DNA from: SXXK01 sp046074645
GTDB lineage: Bacteria > Planctomycetota > Planctomycetia > Planctomycetales > Planctomycetaceae
Assembly (NCBI GenBank): GCA_046074645.1
Contig: JBJTOP010000173.1
Coordinates: 1 to 24,731 of the forward strand
Length of the DNA stretch: 24,731 nt
Reading direction: 5' to 3'
The notes under the pieces: model-generated
What the model was told of the DNA's origin: nothing
Database searches by the model: none
What the model saw: the letters and a program-made list of their open reading frames with translations, nothing else
Position numbers and translations under genes: made by a program
In this document: piece by piece, positions 17,395 through 24,646 of the stretch
Layout of the letters: each line of letters opens with the position of its first letter
Position numbering within the stretch: position 1 is the stretch's first letter

Positions 17395-17652
17395 ATGCTG
17401 AACGGCGCAGGGACGCTGCCGCTTCCGCCAGCCTCCCGGATCCCTGCGATGGATGGTCTGCTGCAGATCGAATTGACGTCCCACGAACGCGATGTGCTGC
17501 TCCGCGGACTCCGCTACGTTCGCAGCGCCGTGATGCTGGAAACACGCGAGCCATCCGCGGAAGACACCCGCGTTCGCTCCGGCCTGCTTGACGAAATCCA
17601 AAACCTCTCGCAGCGGCTCGAGAATACAGACCCGCTTCCGGTAAATTTCTAA
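17395..17652 (+). CDS. Small protein of unknown function
   Basis: An 85-residue open frame, predicted soluble and mostly helical, that I cannot place in a family. Residues ~21-50 (LLQIELTSHERDVLLRGLRYVR) and ~60-78 (RSGLLDEIQNLSQRLE) look like two amphipathic helices, a pattern common in small helical bacterial proteins. It may start at ATG 17395 or, leaving out a proline-rich leader, at ATG 17449. It sits 244 bp after floA on the same strand and ends 23 nt from the converging HisA-like gene. The helical pattern and fit between neighbours make it more likely real than a random frame. Confidence 0.6.
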   Translation: MLNGAGTLPLPPASRIPAMDGLLQIELTSHERDVLLRGLRYVRSAVMLETREPSAEDTRVRSGLLDEIQNLSQRLENTDPLPVNF

Positions 17653-17675
17653 TCGCCGGTCTGGTCTGCCGTTCT

Positions 17676-18401
17676 TCACCGCCCGCCCTGCAGGGCCGTC
17701 AGCCTGCGATCGTGCAGTGCTGATGCCACCAGCAGCCGATCGAGACCTGCGGATTCCGCCTCACGCACGCACGCATCTGAATTTACTCCGCCCCCCGTGA
17801 TCAACTCCGAATCCGGAAAACTGGCCTTCAAACGCCTGCACAGCTCCAGCGTCCGCAGCCCGGTCCCCGTGCCAACGGACGCAGTGTCCAGAACAATCCA
17901 GCGCCGCAAATCGGCTCTCCAAAGCCGCTCGGCGAACTGCTCCGGTGTCACTCCGGCCGCAGCAGCCTGCGGATCCGCCAGTCGCAGGGATCCTGCGTGC
18001 AGGTCGAGGCTGCAAATCAGGTCGGACGGTCCAGCGACCGGGAGCAGATCAAGACGCGTCCACGTTTCGGTTGCAATCACTGGCTGTACGTTTGGGCCGA
18101 GTCGCACCGCCTGCAAGTCCTCCGGACTGCGGACGCCAGCATCGATGATCAGCGTCGCCTGCGTTGCGGTGAGTCGCTGCAGCGTTACCCAGTCGGGCTT
18201 TGCATTCATGATTCCGTCGAGGTCAGCGACGTAGAACGTGTCCAGGCCCGTTGCCTCTCTCAGGTTCTCAAGGACTTCCACGGGTTCAATGGACGTCGTC
18301 AGCAAACTCCGCAACGGCCTGTAGTCGCTCCGCTTTCCGGCGACGGCTCGGACCACAATACCGCCGCAAAGATCGAGCACTGGAATCAGCTGGGTTTTCA
18401 A
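17676..18401 (-). CDS. HisA/HisF-related (beta/alpha)8-barrel protein
   Basis: A 241-residue protein resembling ProFAR isomerase HisA. Residues LIPVLDLCGGIVVRAV at the N-terminus hold the HisA-like aspartate (D10). CSLDLHAG (D133) and VLDTASVGTGTG (D172) lie at strands where HisA has catalytic or phosphate-binding groups, and ITGGGVNS (201-208) is the phosphate-binding glycine motif. The YVADLDGIMNAKPDW segment fits the hisA/hisF-related subgroup of archaea and of methylotrophs with tetrahydromethanopterin-type C1 cofactors, rather than true histidine HisA. That assignment is from memory. No his gene is adjacent. The start is a TTG at 18401, supported by alignment to the HisA N-terminus. It follows rmlA by 63 nt. 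Confidence 0.8.
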   Translation of the reverse strand: MKTQLIPVLDLCGGIVVRAVAGKRSDYRPLRSLLTTSIEPVEVLENLREATGLDTFYVADLDGIMNAKPDWVTLQRLTATQATLIIDAGVRSPEDLQAVRLGPNVQPVIATETWTRLDLLPVAGPSDLICSLDLHAGSLRLADPQAAAAGVTPEQFAERLWRADLRRWIVLDTASVGTGTGLRTLELCRRLKASFPDSELITGGGVNSDACVREAESAGLDRLLVASALHDRRLTALQGGR

Positions 18402-18464
18402 AGCAGGAATTCCGTTGCGTGTCCTGTCGATCGATCGGCGGTCCGAAAGGCAGATTTGAAGTTT

Positions 18465-19379
18465 TCAGCCCGAAGCAATTGCACGAGGCCTGCCACCAGT
18501 TGCCTGTCGCGATGCGATGTGTCGCAGGTATTCGCCATACTCGTTCGGTATTTTTCTCGCCAGCCCCAGCAGTTGCTCTGTATCAATCCAGCCCTGCCGC
18601 CACGCAATCTCTTCAGGACACGAAATCTTCAGACCCATTCGCTTTTCGATCGCCGACACGAAACTGCCGGCCTCAAGCAGTGCGTCGTGCGTGCCAGTAT
18701 CCAGCCACGCGAAACCGCGGGACAGAATTTCCACGTGCAGTGCCCCGCGCCGCATGTACTCGCGGTTCACATCCGTAATCTCCAGCTCGCCACGCGGCGA
18801 TGGACGCAGATTCCGCGAGATCTCCACCACAGCATTGTCATAGAAGTACAGTCCAGGCACCGCAAAATCCGACCTGGGCTCTCGCGGTTTTTCCTCCAGC
18901 GAAATGGCGCGACCTGCCTCGTCCATCTCCACAACCCCGTAACTGCGGGGATCGCGGACCTGGTAGCCAAATATGGTGGCCCCGGACTGCCTTGAGGAGG
19001 CGTTTGCGAGAATCGACCGAAATCCACGTCCGTAGAAGATGTTGTCCCCGAGAACCATCGCGACGGAATCGTCACCGATGAAGTCCGCTCCCAGAATAAA
19101 AGCTTGCGCCAACCCCTCCGGACGCTCCTGAACCTTGAAGGAAAAACGCATTCCCCAGTCGCGGCCGTCTCCCAGCAGTCCCTGAAAGCCTGGCAAATCC
19201 CGCGGAGATGAGATCACCAGGACATCCTGTATTCCCGCCAGCATGAGCGTTGCCAGAGGGTAGTAGATCATCGGCTTGTCGTACACCGGTGCCATCTGTT
19301 TGCTGATGCCCAGGGTGATTGGAAACAGGCGAGATCCCGTTCCACCGGCGAGGATAATACCTTTTGTACATGCGGTCAT
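18465..19379 (-). CDS. rmlA: Glucose-1-phosphate thymidylyltransferase
   Basis: A 304-residue nucleotidyltransferase forming dTDP-glucose from dTTP and glucose 1-phosphate, the first step of dTDP-rhamnose and related sugars. The N-terminal GIILAGGTGSRLFPIT (7-22) is the nucleotide-binding loop. KQMAPVYDKPMIYYPLATLM follows. GDN at 111-113 carries the metal aspartate, and EKPREP, EITDVN (200-205) and AWLDTGTHDALLEA are typical of RmlA. Length is close to the family's ~290. AGGAG eight bases upstream fixes the ATG at 19379. The rest of the rml pathway (rmlB, C, D) is not in the window. The same-strand HisA-like gene follows. Confidence 0.95.
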   Translation of the reverse strand: MTACTKGIILAGGTGSRLFPITLGISKQMAPVYDKPMIYYPLATLMLAGIQDVLVISSPRDLPGFQGLLGDGRDWGMRFSFKVQERPEGLAQAFILGADFIGDDSVAMVLGDNIFYGRGFRSILANASSRQSGATIFGYQVRDPRSYGVVEMDEAGRAISLEEKPREPRSDFAVPGLYFYDNAVVEISRNLRPSPRGELEITDVNREYMRRGALHVEILSRGFAWLDTGTHDALLEAGSFVSAIEKRMGLKISCPEEIAWRQGWIDTEQLLGLARKIPNEYGEYLRHIASRQATGGRPRAIASG

Positions 19380-19387
19380 CTGCCCAA

Positions 19388-19392
19388 CTCCT
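19388..19392 (-). promoter_or_regulatory. Shine-Dalgarno fixing the rmlA start
   Basis: AGGAG on the minus strand, eight bases before the ATG at 19379. It excludes the longer frame that starts at 19418. Confidence 0.55.
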
Positions 19393-19565
19393 GTATTCGC
19401 CGCTGCCAGCAGCAGCACCGCGGTTGTGTTTGCTCAGAAGCCTTTCCTTACCACAGAACCAGGTCACCGGCCGTGTTCAAAACACCTCGAGGCTGCGGAA
19501 AACAAAGGTTCGCGTCGAGATTGCTCGATCGACAGGTGAAACAGGCGACCCCGGGAAAACTGTCA

Positions 19566-20330
19566 TCATTCGGTGCCTGCGGTTTTCTGAAACACAATCA
19601 CGTGCTGGCGGGGCAGAATGTGAATTGTCTCCAGCCACGTCAGTCCAAATTCGGGCTGTTCTGCCTCCTTCCTGACCTGGGCCTGAGTCATTTTGTGGAC
19701 TTCCTTGATGGGCACGGCCGGGTCTTCCTTGCGGTATTCGACAAAAACCAGCCTGCCACCCGGCCGAAGCGATCTGGAGATGTCCTGAAGCATTTCCCAC
19801 GGGTATTCAAATTCGTGGTAGACGTCCACCATAATGGCCAGATCGATGCTGCCGGGTTTCAAATTTGTCCTGCGTTCGCTGCCGCGGACCGGCTGAACGT
19901 TCTGCACTCCGTATTTTTCGCACCAGAGTTTGAGGCGATCGAGCATTTCCTGCTGAACGTCCACGGCCATCACTTTTCCATCCGGAAGAACACGCTCCGC
20001 CATCTGAATCGAAATCACGCCACTCCCCGCTCCAATGTCGGCAACCACGTGACCGGGCTGCAGCTTGAGCGAGCGGATGAGCAGTGTGAGTCGTTCTTCT
20101 TCTTCGCGTTCAGATCGCTCCAGCCACAGCGCTCCGGCATAGCCCATCACGTGCGCGATTTCCCGGCCCATGTAGAACTTACCGATTCCATCCGGGTCGT
20201 GATCGCGACGGACCTCGTACCGCTGCGGCGATTTGCTTTCAGCAGCTTTCTCTGCCACCGGCTCGTCCGCGGTCACAACGGTGATCGGAAACAACAACAG
20301 CATCAGGAGGTAACAGAGAAAGCGGAGCAT
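19566..20330 (-). CDS. Exported class I SAM-dependent methyltransferase
   Basis: A 254-residue protein with a hydrophobic N-terminus (residues 1-21, MLRFLCYLLMLLLFPITVVTA) that reads as a signal peptide, followed by a Rossmann methyltransferase fold. SAM motif I is VADIGAGSG (96-104), the acidic end of strand 2 is D124 (AVDVQQEML), motif IV is DLAIMVDVYHEF (163-174), and SLRPGGRLVFVEY (187-199) is the motif VI region. The substrate is unknown. Export is odd because SAM is made in the cytosol. The segment could instead be an uncleaved anchor with the enzyme on the cytosolic side, but it is followed by a polar, Glu/Lys-rich linker typical of exported proteins. It lies 33 nt after the exported cyclophilin gene, suggesting cotranscription. 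Confidence 0.85.
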   Translation of the reverse strand: MLRFLCYLLMLLLFPITVVTADEPVAEKAAESKSPQRYEVRRDHDPDGIGKFYMGREIAHVMGYAGALWLERSEREEEERLTLLIRSLKLQPGHVVADIGAGSGVISIQMAERVLPDGKVMAVDVQQEMLDRLKLWCEKYGVQNVQPVRGSERRTNLKPGSIDLAIMVDVYHEFEYPWEMLQDISRSLRPGGRLVFVEYRKEDPAVPIKEVHKMTQAQVRKEAEQPEFGLTWLETIHILPRQHVIVFQKTAGTE

Positions 20331-20363
20331 GATTGAAGCCTGTGAGAAGTGCAGAGATGGAAA

Positions 20364-20966
20364 TTACTTCACGGGAATAACAGTGGCCTTCCTGATGTAG
20401 TCCAGCTTCGGAAAACTGCTTTTCAGGTACTCATTGCCCTGCTCCTGGATGAGCAGCTGATTGGGCTTCTGTCCGTATTCTGCATTGATCTTCTTCACGA
20501 CATCCATTCCCTCAACGACCTTGCCGAACGGGGCAAATCCAAGTGCATCCAGACGTTCATTGTCGGCCGTGTTGATGAACAGCTGGCAGGTGCGCGTGTC
20601 CGGGCCTTTGGTGGCGAAGGTCACGAATCCCGTGAGATTGCTCTGCACCACCGGATCGTCTGCGATCTCATTGTCCTTCCATTTTGCATACACCGCAGGA
20701 TTACCGTTGATGCCCCACTGCACCACGAAGTCCGGTACCACACGGAAAAAGCGACATTCATCGTAGTACCCGGCAGTCACCAGTTGGTGAAAGCGGTCGG
20801 CACCCTTTGGAGCCCATTTCCGCTGGACCTCGACCACGAAGTCTCCGCAGGAGGTTTCAAACCTGACTTGAAAAGTTTCCGGCACCGCTGCCGCTTTGGG
20901 GGTTTCCTGAGCGATCGCGGGGAAGGTAAGGCACGCAGCAAGCAGACTGAAAAGCAGAGGTTTCAT
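20364..20966 (-). CDS. Exported cyclophilin-type peptidyl-prolyl isomerase
   Basis: A 200-residue cis-trans prolyl isomerase that should help fold proteins outside the inner membrane. Residues 1-20 are a signal peptide ending AIAQ, with cleavage before ET. The cyclophilin core follows: FETSCGDFVVEV, RFHQLVTAGYYDECRFFRVVPDFVVQWG with the catalytic arginine R75, TCQLFINTADNERLDALGFAPFGKVVEGMDVV. The C-terminal ~40 residues (KINAEYGQKPNQLL to the end) extend past the usual core. I chose ATG 20966, with AGGA eight bases upstream; the longer frame adds 56 arginine-rich residues that do not fit. Neighbours are the cytosolic TIM-barrel gene upstream (59 nt) and the exported methyltransferase downstream (33 nt). 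Confidence 0.93.
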   Translation of the reverse strand: MKPLLFSLLAACLTFPAIAQETPKAAAVPETFQVRFETSCGDFVVEVQRKWAPKGADRFHQLVTAGYYDECRFFRVVPDFVVQWGINGNPAVYAKWKDNEIADDPVVQSNLTGFVTFATKGPDTRTCQLFINTADNERLDALGFAPFGKVVEGMDVVKKINAEYGQKPNQLLIQEQGNEYLKSSFPKLDYIRKATVIPVK

Positions 20967-21025
20967 AGCGGGATCCTGTAAGAATTTGAGGCCATCAGAG
21001 ACACAGTTGGTCCGCCTGCTGCCAT

Positions 21026-21949
21026 TCAGCTGCGGCGGGGAATGTAGTTGCGTAGAAACGTCAGGCTTTGCTGGAGCGATGCGATGCGATCGTCGAGTGA
21101 TCCTTCGTAGGCGCGATCCTCTACCTCCACGCACACCGCACCTCGATAGCCGGCATCTGTGAGCTGCGAAAAGAAACGCCCCCAGTTCACGTCGCCCATT
21201 CCCGGCAGCTTGGGTGTGTGATAGCGATTGGGATGTGCCAGAATGCCAACCTGATTGAGCCGCTGCAGGTCAAGCCGAACGTCCTTGGCGTGAATGTGTA
21301 CCAGACGGTCCCGAAAATCCCTGAGCGGTGTCAGGTAGTCCATGTGCTGCCAGATCATGTGCGACGGATCGTAGTTCAGTCCGAAACTGGCTGAGGGAAT
21401 GTCTGTGAACATTCGCTGCCAGATTTCCGGGCTGACAGCGAGGTTCTTTCCGCCTGGCCACTCGTCCGCCGTAAACAGCATCGGACAGTTCTCGATACCA
21501 ATTCGCACCCCGGAGCTCTCTGCCAGCGCGATCAGCGGCCGCCATGTTTCCAGGAAACGCGGCCAGTTGGCGTCCACCGACTTTGTCCAGTCACGCCCAA
21601 CAAAAGTGTTGACCGTTGTCAGCCCCAGCATTCGCGCCGACCTGATCACCGACTGCAGGTGATTCACTGCAGCCGCAGATTCATCGGGATTCGGACTCAG
21701 CGGATTGGGATAATAGCCAAGGCCGCTGATATGAACCCCAGTGCGGTTCACCACCGACTGAATCTCATCGACCCGCTGTGGCGTCATCCCCACCACATCA
21801 ATGTGACTTACCCCGGCATAGCGACGCTCGGCCCTGCCTGCAGGCCAGCAACAGACTTCGACGCAGTCATAGCCGAGACTTGCCGCCGTGTCGAAGAGCT
21901 GCTCGAAGGTGAGTTCCGGCAGAATGGCGCTGACAAAACCAAGTTGCAC
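21026..21949 (-). CDS. Sugar phosphate isomerase/epimerase-like TIM-barrel protein (cytosolic)
   Basis: A 307-residue AP-endonuclease-2-like (xylose-isomerase-like) barrel. Divalent metal ligands are suggested by E153 in GIENCP, D194 and H197 in LNYDPSHMIWQ, H220 in VHIHAKD, and E275 in CVEVED. These fit the family pattern of acid and histidine residues in the barrel mouth. The exact substrate cannot be told; such proteins act on ketoses, inositols or related sugars. There is no signal peptide. The start is a GTG at 21949. It lies between the exported TIM-barrel gene (138 bp upstream) and the cyclophilin gene. Confidence 0.88.
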   Translation of the reverse strand: MQLGFVSAILPELTFEQLFDTAASLGYDCVEVCCWPAGRAERRYAGVSHIDVVGMTPQRVDEIQSVVNRTGVHISGLGYYPNPLSPNPDESAAAVNHLQSVIRSARMLGLTTVNTFVGRDWTKSVDANWPRFLETWRPLIALAESSGVRIGIENCPMLFTADEWPGGKNLAVSPEIWQRMFTDIPSASFGLNYDPSHMIWQHMDYLTPLRDFRDRLVHIHAKDVRLDLQRLNQVGILAHPNRYHTPKLPGMGDVNWGRFFSQLTDAGYRGAVCVEVEDRAYEGSLDDRIASLQQSLTFLRNYIPRRS

Positions 21950-22087
21950 TGGAAAAAGCCCTGTGAAGAGAGGAACCTGGGAACGGGAAAGGCGATGATG
22001 ACGGCCAGGCGGGACGCAGGAAAAGCAAGGTGAGAAGTGCGAAGTGGCGGTCAGTGTTCCTGCTGACCACCCCTTTCACGCCCCAAT

Positions 22088-22996
22088 TCACGCGAGTTCT
22101 TTGCGGACTTTTTCGAGCAGAGCTTTCGTTGCGCGGATACCGGCGGATTCGTCGAGTCCGCCGCCTTCGTATTCGATGCCGACGTAGCCGGAGTAGCCTG
22201 CGGCGAGGACGATCTTCATCATCCGAACGTAGTCAGTTTTGGTTTCGTTGCCGGCGGCATCGAAATCGTGCGATTTGGCACTGACGGCTTTGGCGAAGGG
22301 CATGAGTTCTTCGACGCCTTTGTAGCGATCGTACCATTCGTCTCCACCGATCCGGAAGTTGCCGAAGTCGGGAAGAGTGCCGCAATTGGGAAGGTTGACG
22401 GCCTTCATGACGCCTGCGAGCCACGCGCCGTTGCTGGAGAGGCCACCGTGGTTCTCGACGATCACATTCAGTTTGTGGGTGGCAGCGAATTCAGCGAGTC
22501 TGCGCAGACCGTCGGCAGCGCGTTTTTGCTGTTCTTCATAGGTTCCGGAGCTGCCGGCGTTCACGCGGATGGAGTGGCAGTCGAGGGCTTTGGCGGCTTC
22601 AACCCACTTGTAATGGTTCTCAACAGCCTGGCCGCGACGTTTGTCGTCGGGGTCGCCGAGGTTACCTTCGCCGTCGATCATGATCAGGAGCGTTTTCACG
22701 CCGATGTCGCCGGCACGTTTTTTGAGTTCAGCAAGGTAGCCGGCGTCTTTCGCCTTATCCTTGAAAAACTGATTCACGTACTCGATGGCATTGATGCCGA
22801 ATTCATTTTTTGCGGTGGCTGCAAAGTCAAGGTTATTGAGTTTGCCAGAGAAGATTGTGCGGTGAAGTGACCACTCGGCCAGCGAGATTTCGAATTTGGC
22901 CGCGGCAGAACCCGCCAGTGCGTGCGGGGCATGAAGGGCGGCGAATGCGGCAGCAGTGGTTGTCAGAAACGATCGGCGGGAATAATTCGGATTCAT
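22088..22996 (-). CDS. Sugar phosphate isomerase/epimerase-like TIM-barrel protein with Tat signal
   Basis: A 302-residue xylose-isomerase-like barrel. The N-terminus MNPNYSRRSFLTTTAAAFAA carries a twin-arginine motif (SRRSFL) and a hydrophobic stretch ending near ALAG, so it should be exported folded by Tat. Likely metal ligands are E181 in VENHGG, D210 in LPDFGNF, H243 in KSHDFD, and E275 in GIEYEG. The ATG at 22996 is chosen because it begins the Tat peptide; a frame extends 23 residues further with no signal character. No Shine-Dalgarno is visible. Many planctomycetes carry families of such exported barrels, probably for sugar derivatives, but the substrate is unknown. It shares a ~200-bp divergent region with the dehydrogenase gene at 23199. 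Confidence 0.9.
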   Translation of the reverse strand: MNPNYSRRSFLTTTAAAFAALHAPHALAGSAAAKFEISLAEWSLHRTIFSGKLNNLDFAATAKNEFGINAIEYVNQFFKDKAKDAGYLAELKKRAGDIGVKTLLIMIDGEGNLGDPDDKRRGQAVENHYKWVEAAKALDCHSIRVNAGSSGTYEEQQKRAADGLRRLAEFAATHKLNVIVENHGGLSSNGAWLAGVMKAVNLPNCGTLPDFGNFRIGGDEWYDRYKGVEELMPFAKAVSAKSHDFDAAGNETKTDYVRMMKIVLAAGYSGYVGIEYEGGGLDESAGIRATKALLEKVRKELA

Positions 22997-23100
22997 GTGG
23001 GGAGTCTTTCGAGCGGCGAAGGAGATCTGATATGAAGTGTGGCAGGTGCGGCAGCATGGAGCCAAAAATCGACCAGGGGCGACGGCGCGTCCGCCGGCTT

Positions 23101-23108
23101 AGTATACT
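23101..23108 (+). promoter_or_regulatory. Candidate -10 element in the divergent region
   Basis: AGTATACT is a perfect 8-bp palindrome containing TATACT, close to TATAAT. It lies in the otherwise G+C-rich 202-bp gap between the two divergent genes, 90 nt before the ATG at 23199. I see no good -35 box at 16-18 nt upstream on the plus strand. Because it is palindromic it could serve either strand or be a protein-binding half-site. Confidence 0.3.
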
Positions 23109-23198
23109 GATGGCTGCCGACATTCTCAATTCCGGGGGATGTGCTCGCTTGAACTGAGATTTTCGCGGCCCAGAGCCAGTGCACAGGAAAGCAAACTG

Positions 23199-24086
23199 AT
23201 GTCAGAACTCGCGATTATCCCCCGCAGCGTGTTGATTGCGGGCTGTGGCTACGCTGGATTTCCCGCAGCTCGGTTCTGGCAGCAGGCCGGCGCCAAAGTC
23301 GTCGCAGTTACGCGCTCCGCCACCCGCGCGGCCGAATTCGCAGCCTGTGGACTCGAACCTCTGGTGCTTGACATCACCAATCCACAGCCATGGCCGTCGC
23401 TGCCAGACGCGGAACTGGTGATCTGGTCAGTTGGCTACGACCGACATTCCGGACATACCCGTGAAGCCGTCTGGCTGCACGGACTGACGCGTTTCCTCAG
23501 CCGACTCCCCAAGACCACAAATCCGCGTCGAATTGTGTTGACTTCCAGCACAAGCGTATACGGAGACTGCGAAGGGGGCGACGTCGATGAACAGACGCCA
23601 CCACAACCGGAACAGGAAGGTGGGCAGGCGTGTCTTGCTGCCGAACGGGTGCTTCTGGAATTCGCTGCCGCCGAAGGTTCCCGCGCCATCATTCTGCGGC
23701 TGTCAGGCATCTATGGCCCCGGCAGACTGCTGCGAAGACTTGATGACCTGCGCGCCGGTGTTCCTGTCCCCGCCGAACCAGACAGCTGGCTCAATCTGGT
23801 GCACGTGGATGACATCACCAGATCGCTGGACTGCTGTGCCCGACACCCTCGGCCACCACAAATTCTCAACGTCGCGGCCGCCGTCACAGCGACCCGCCGC
23901 GACTACTATTCCACACTCGCAGAACTCGCCAACGTCCCCGGACCAGTCTTCGCTCCGCCCACCATCAGGGGGGCCAGCCGAAGCGGAAACCGCCGGGTAA
24001 CCAGCATCGAGCGCCCACGACTGGGGCTTGACTTTCAGCACGAAGACTGCCGAAGCGGACTTCTTCAGGCGCTGGGAAGAAGATGA
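23199..24086 (+). CDS. Atypical short-chain dehydrogenase/NAD-dependent epimerase-like protein (YeeZ-like)
   Basis: A 295-residue Rossmann-fold protein. The dinucleotide-binding motif is GCGYAGFPAA at residues 15-24. VLTSSTSVYGD at 113-123 is the extended-SDR serine/tyrosine strand, RLSGIYGPGRL at ~167-177 is a family feature, and VHVDDITRSL at 201-210 follows. Where classic SDRs have catalytic YxxxK, this reads ACLAAERVLL, as in the atypical YeeZ-type group, so redox or epimerase activity is doubtful. The ATG at 23199 has AGGA ten bases upstream. A longer frame starts at 23139 but has no family support. No sugar pathway genes are directly adjacent. The minus-strand Tat-exported barrel is divergent. 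Confidence 0.85.
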   Translation: MSELAIIPRSVLIAGCGYAGFPAARFWQQAGAKVVAVTRSATRAAEFAACGLEPLVLDITNPQPWPSLPDAELVIWSVGYDRHSGHTREAVWLHGLTRFLSRLPKTTNPRRIVLTSSTSVYGDCEGGDVDEQTPPQPEQEGGQACLAAERVLLEFAAAEGSRAIILRLSGIYGPGRLLRRLDDLRAGVPVPAEPDSWLNLVHVDDITRSLDCCARHPRPPQILNVAAAVTATRRDYYSTLAELANVPGPVFAPPTIRGASRSGNRRVTSIERPRLGLDFQHEDCRSGLLQALGRR

Positions 24087-24357
24087 TGCAACAGCCAGCA
24101 TCCGATGACACTCACCCCGATCCCGAAATTCATCGCCCGTCTATGCGACTGCAGCCTGTAAGGCCAGTTCCACAATCCCAGAGCGAGTTTCCCCGTGGAA
24201 GAGCGGTTCCTGGCCGTACCACTGCAGCGTGCTGCGCGGGTGCAGGCGAAGTGCGGTTGTCGCGACCGTAGCCCGCGGTGGAATTGGAATCGGAATCGCG
24301 GCCCACGTGCATCGGCGGTGACCCACGCATTGCCGCCCACCACCCCCGCGTCCGCGA

Positions 24358-24385
24358 CTGCAGGGACTGTCCCCAGTGTCTGCAG
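24358..24385. repeat. Imperfect palindrome with CTGCAG arms
   Basis: CTGCAGGGACT (24358-24368) pairs with AGTGTCTGCAG (24375-24385) at nine of eleven positions, around a 6-nt spacer. It could form a hairpin of about 11 bp with two mismatches, or be an operator-like site. No T-run follows on either strand. Confidence 0.4.
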
Positions 24386-24424
24386 CAAGTGATGTAAATG
24401 CCAGTGAATTCTCGCGGATTTTCA

Positions 24425-24441
24425 CTCAAGGTGCCATGCAC
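24425..24441. repeat. Short inverted repeat AAGGTGC-CAT-GCACCTT
   Basis: Two perfect 7-bp arms around CAT. Just upstream, AGTGAA (from 24402) and TTCACT (near 24420-24425) form a second, looser inverted pair. No T-run follows, so an intrinsic terminator is not supported. A dispersed intergenic repeat or a binding site is possible. Confidence 0.4.
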
Positions 24442-24646
24442 CTTTGTGAGTTCTGGGTTGAATTGCTGTTCGCTCCCGCAGGCTATGCTCAGCACAGAAC
24501 ACTCGATCTTCCAGGCAGGGCGTGCGTGGTGGCCATCATTGGTGCGATCCTGTTGATGTGTGCCCTGTTAATTCAGTGACCTGACCTGCTGCAGGGACGT
24601 CTCGGCAAGGCCGATTAAGGCCAGGTCAAGCTGGCTCCACTTCGGT

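Larger units (their letters stand above)
24087..24646. other. Intergenic region with inverted repeats and short open frames
   Basis: About 560 bp without a convincing gene. It holds CTGCAG-armed (24358-24385) and AAGGTGC-armed (24425-24441) inverted repeats, listed separately. Several frames of 60-120 codons are open on both strands, but none shows family motifs. One 67-codon plus-strand frame (24376-24579) ends in a hydrophobic segment and could be a small membrane protein; I rate that low. A minus-strand frame ending near 24141 (LQWYGQEPLFHGETRSG) might be a decayed coding remnant. No tRNA or strong terminator is visible. Confidence 0.45.

Noticed and set aside
24130..24495. A 121-codon minus-strand frame near the right edge
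   Set aside because: The translation is low in hydrophobic core residues and rich in Arg/Gly/Ser/Thr, with competing frames open in the same place. No domain is recognisable.
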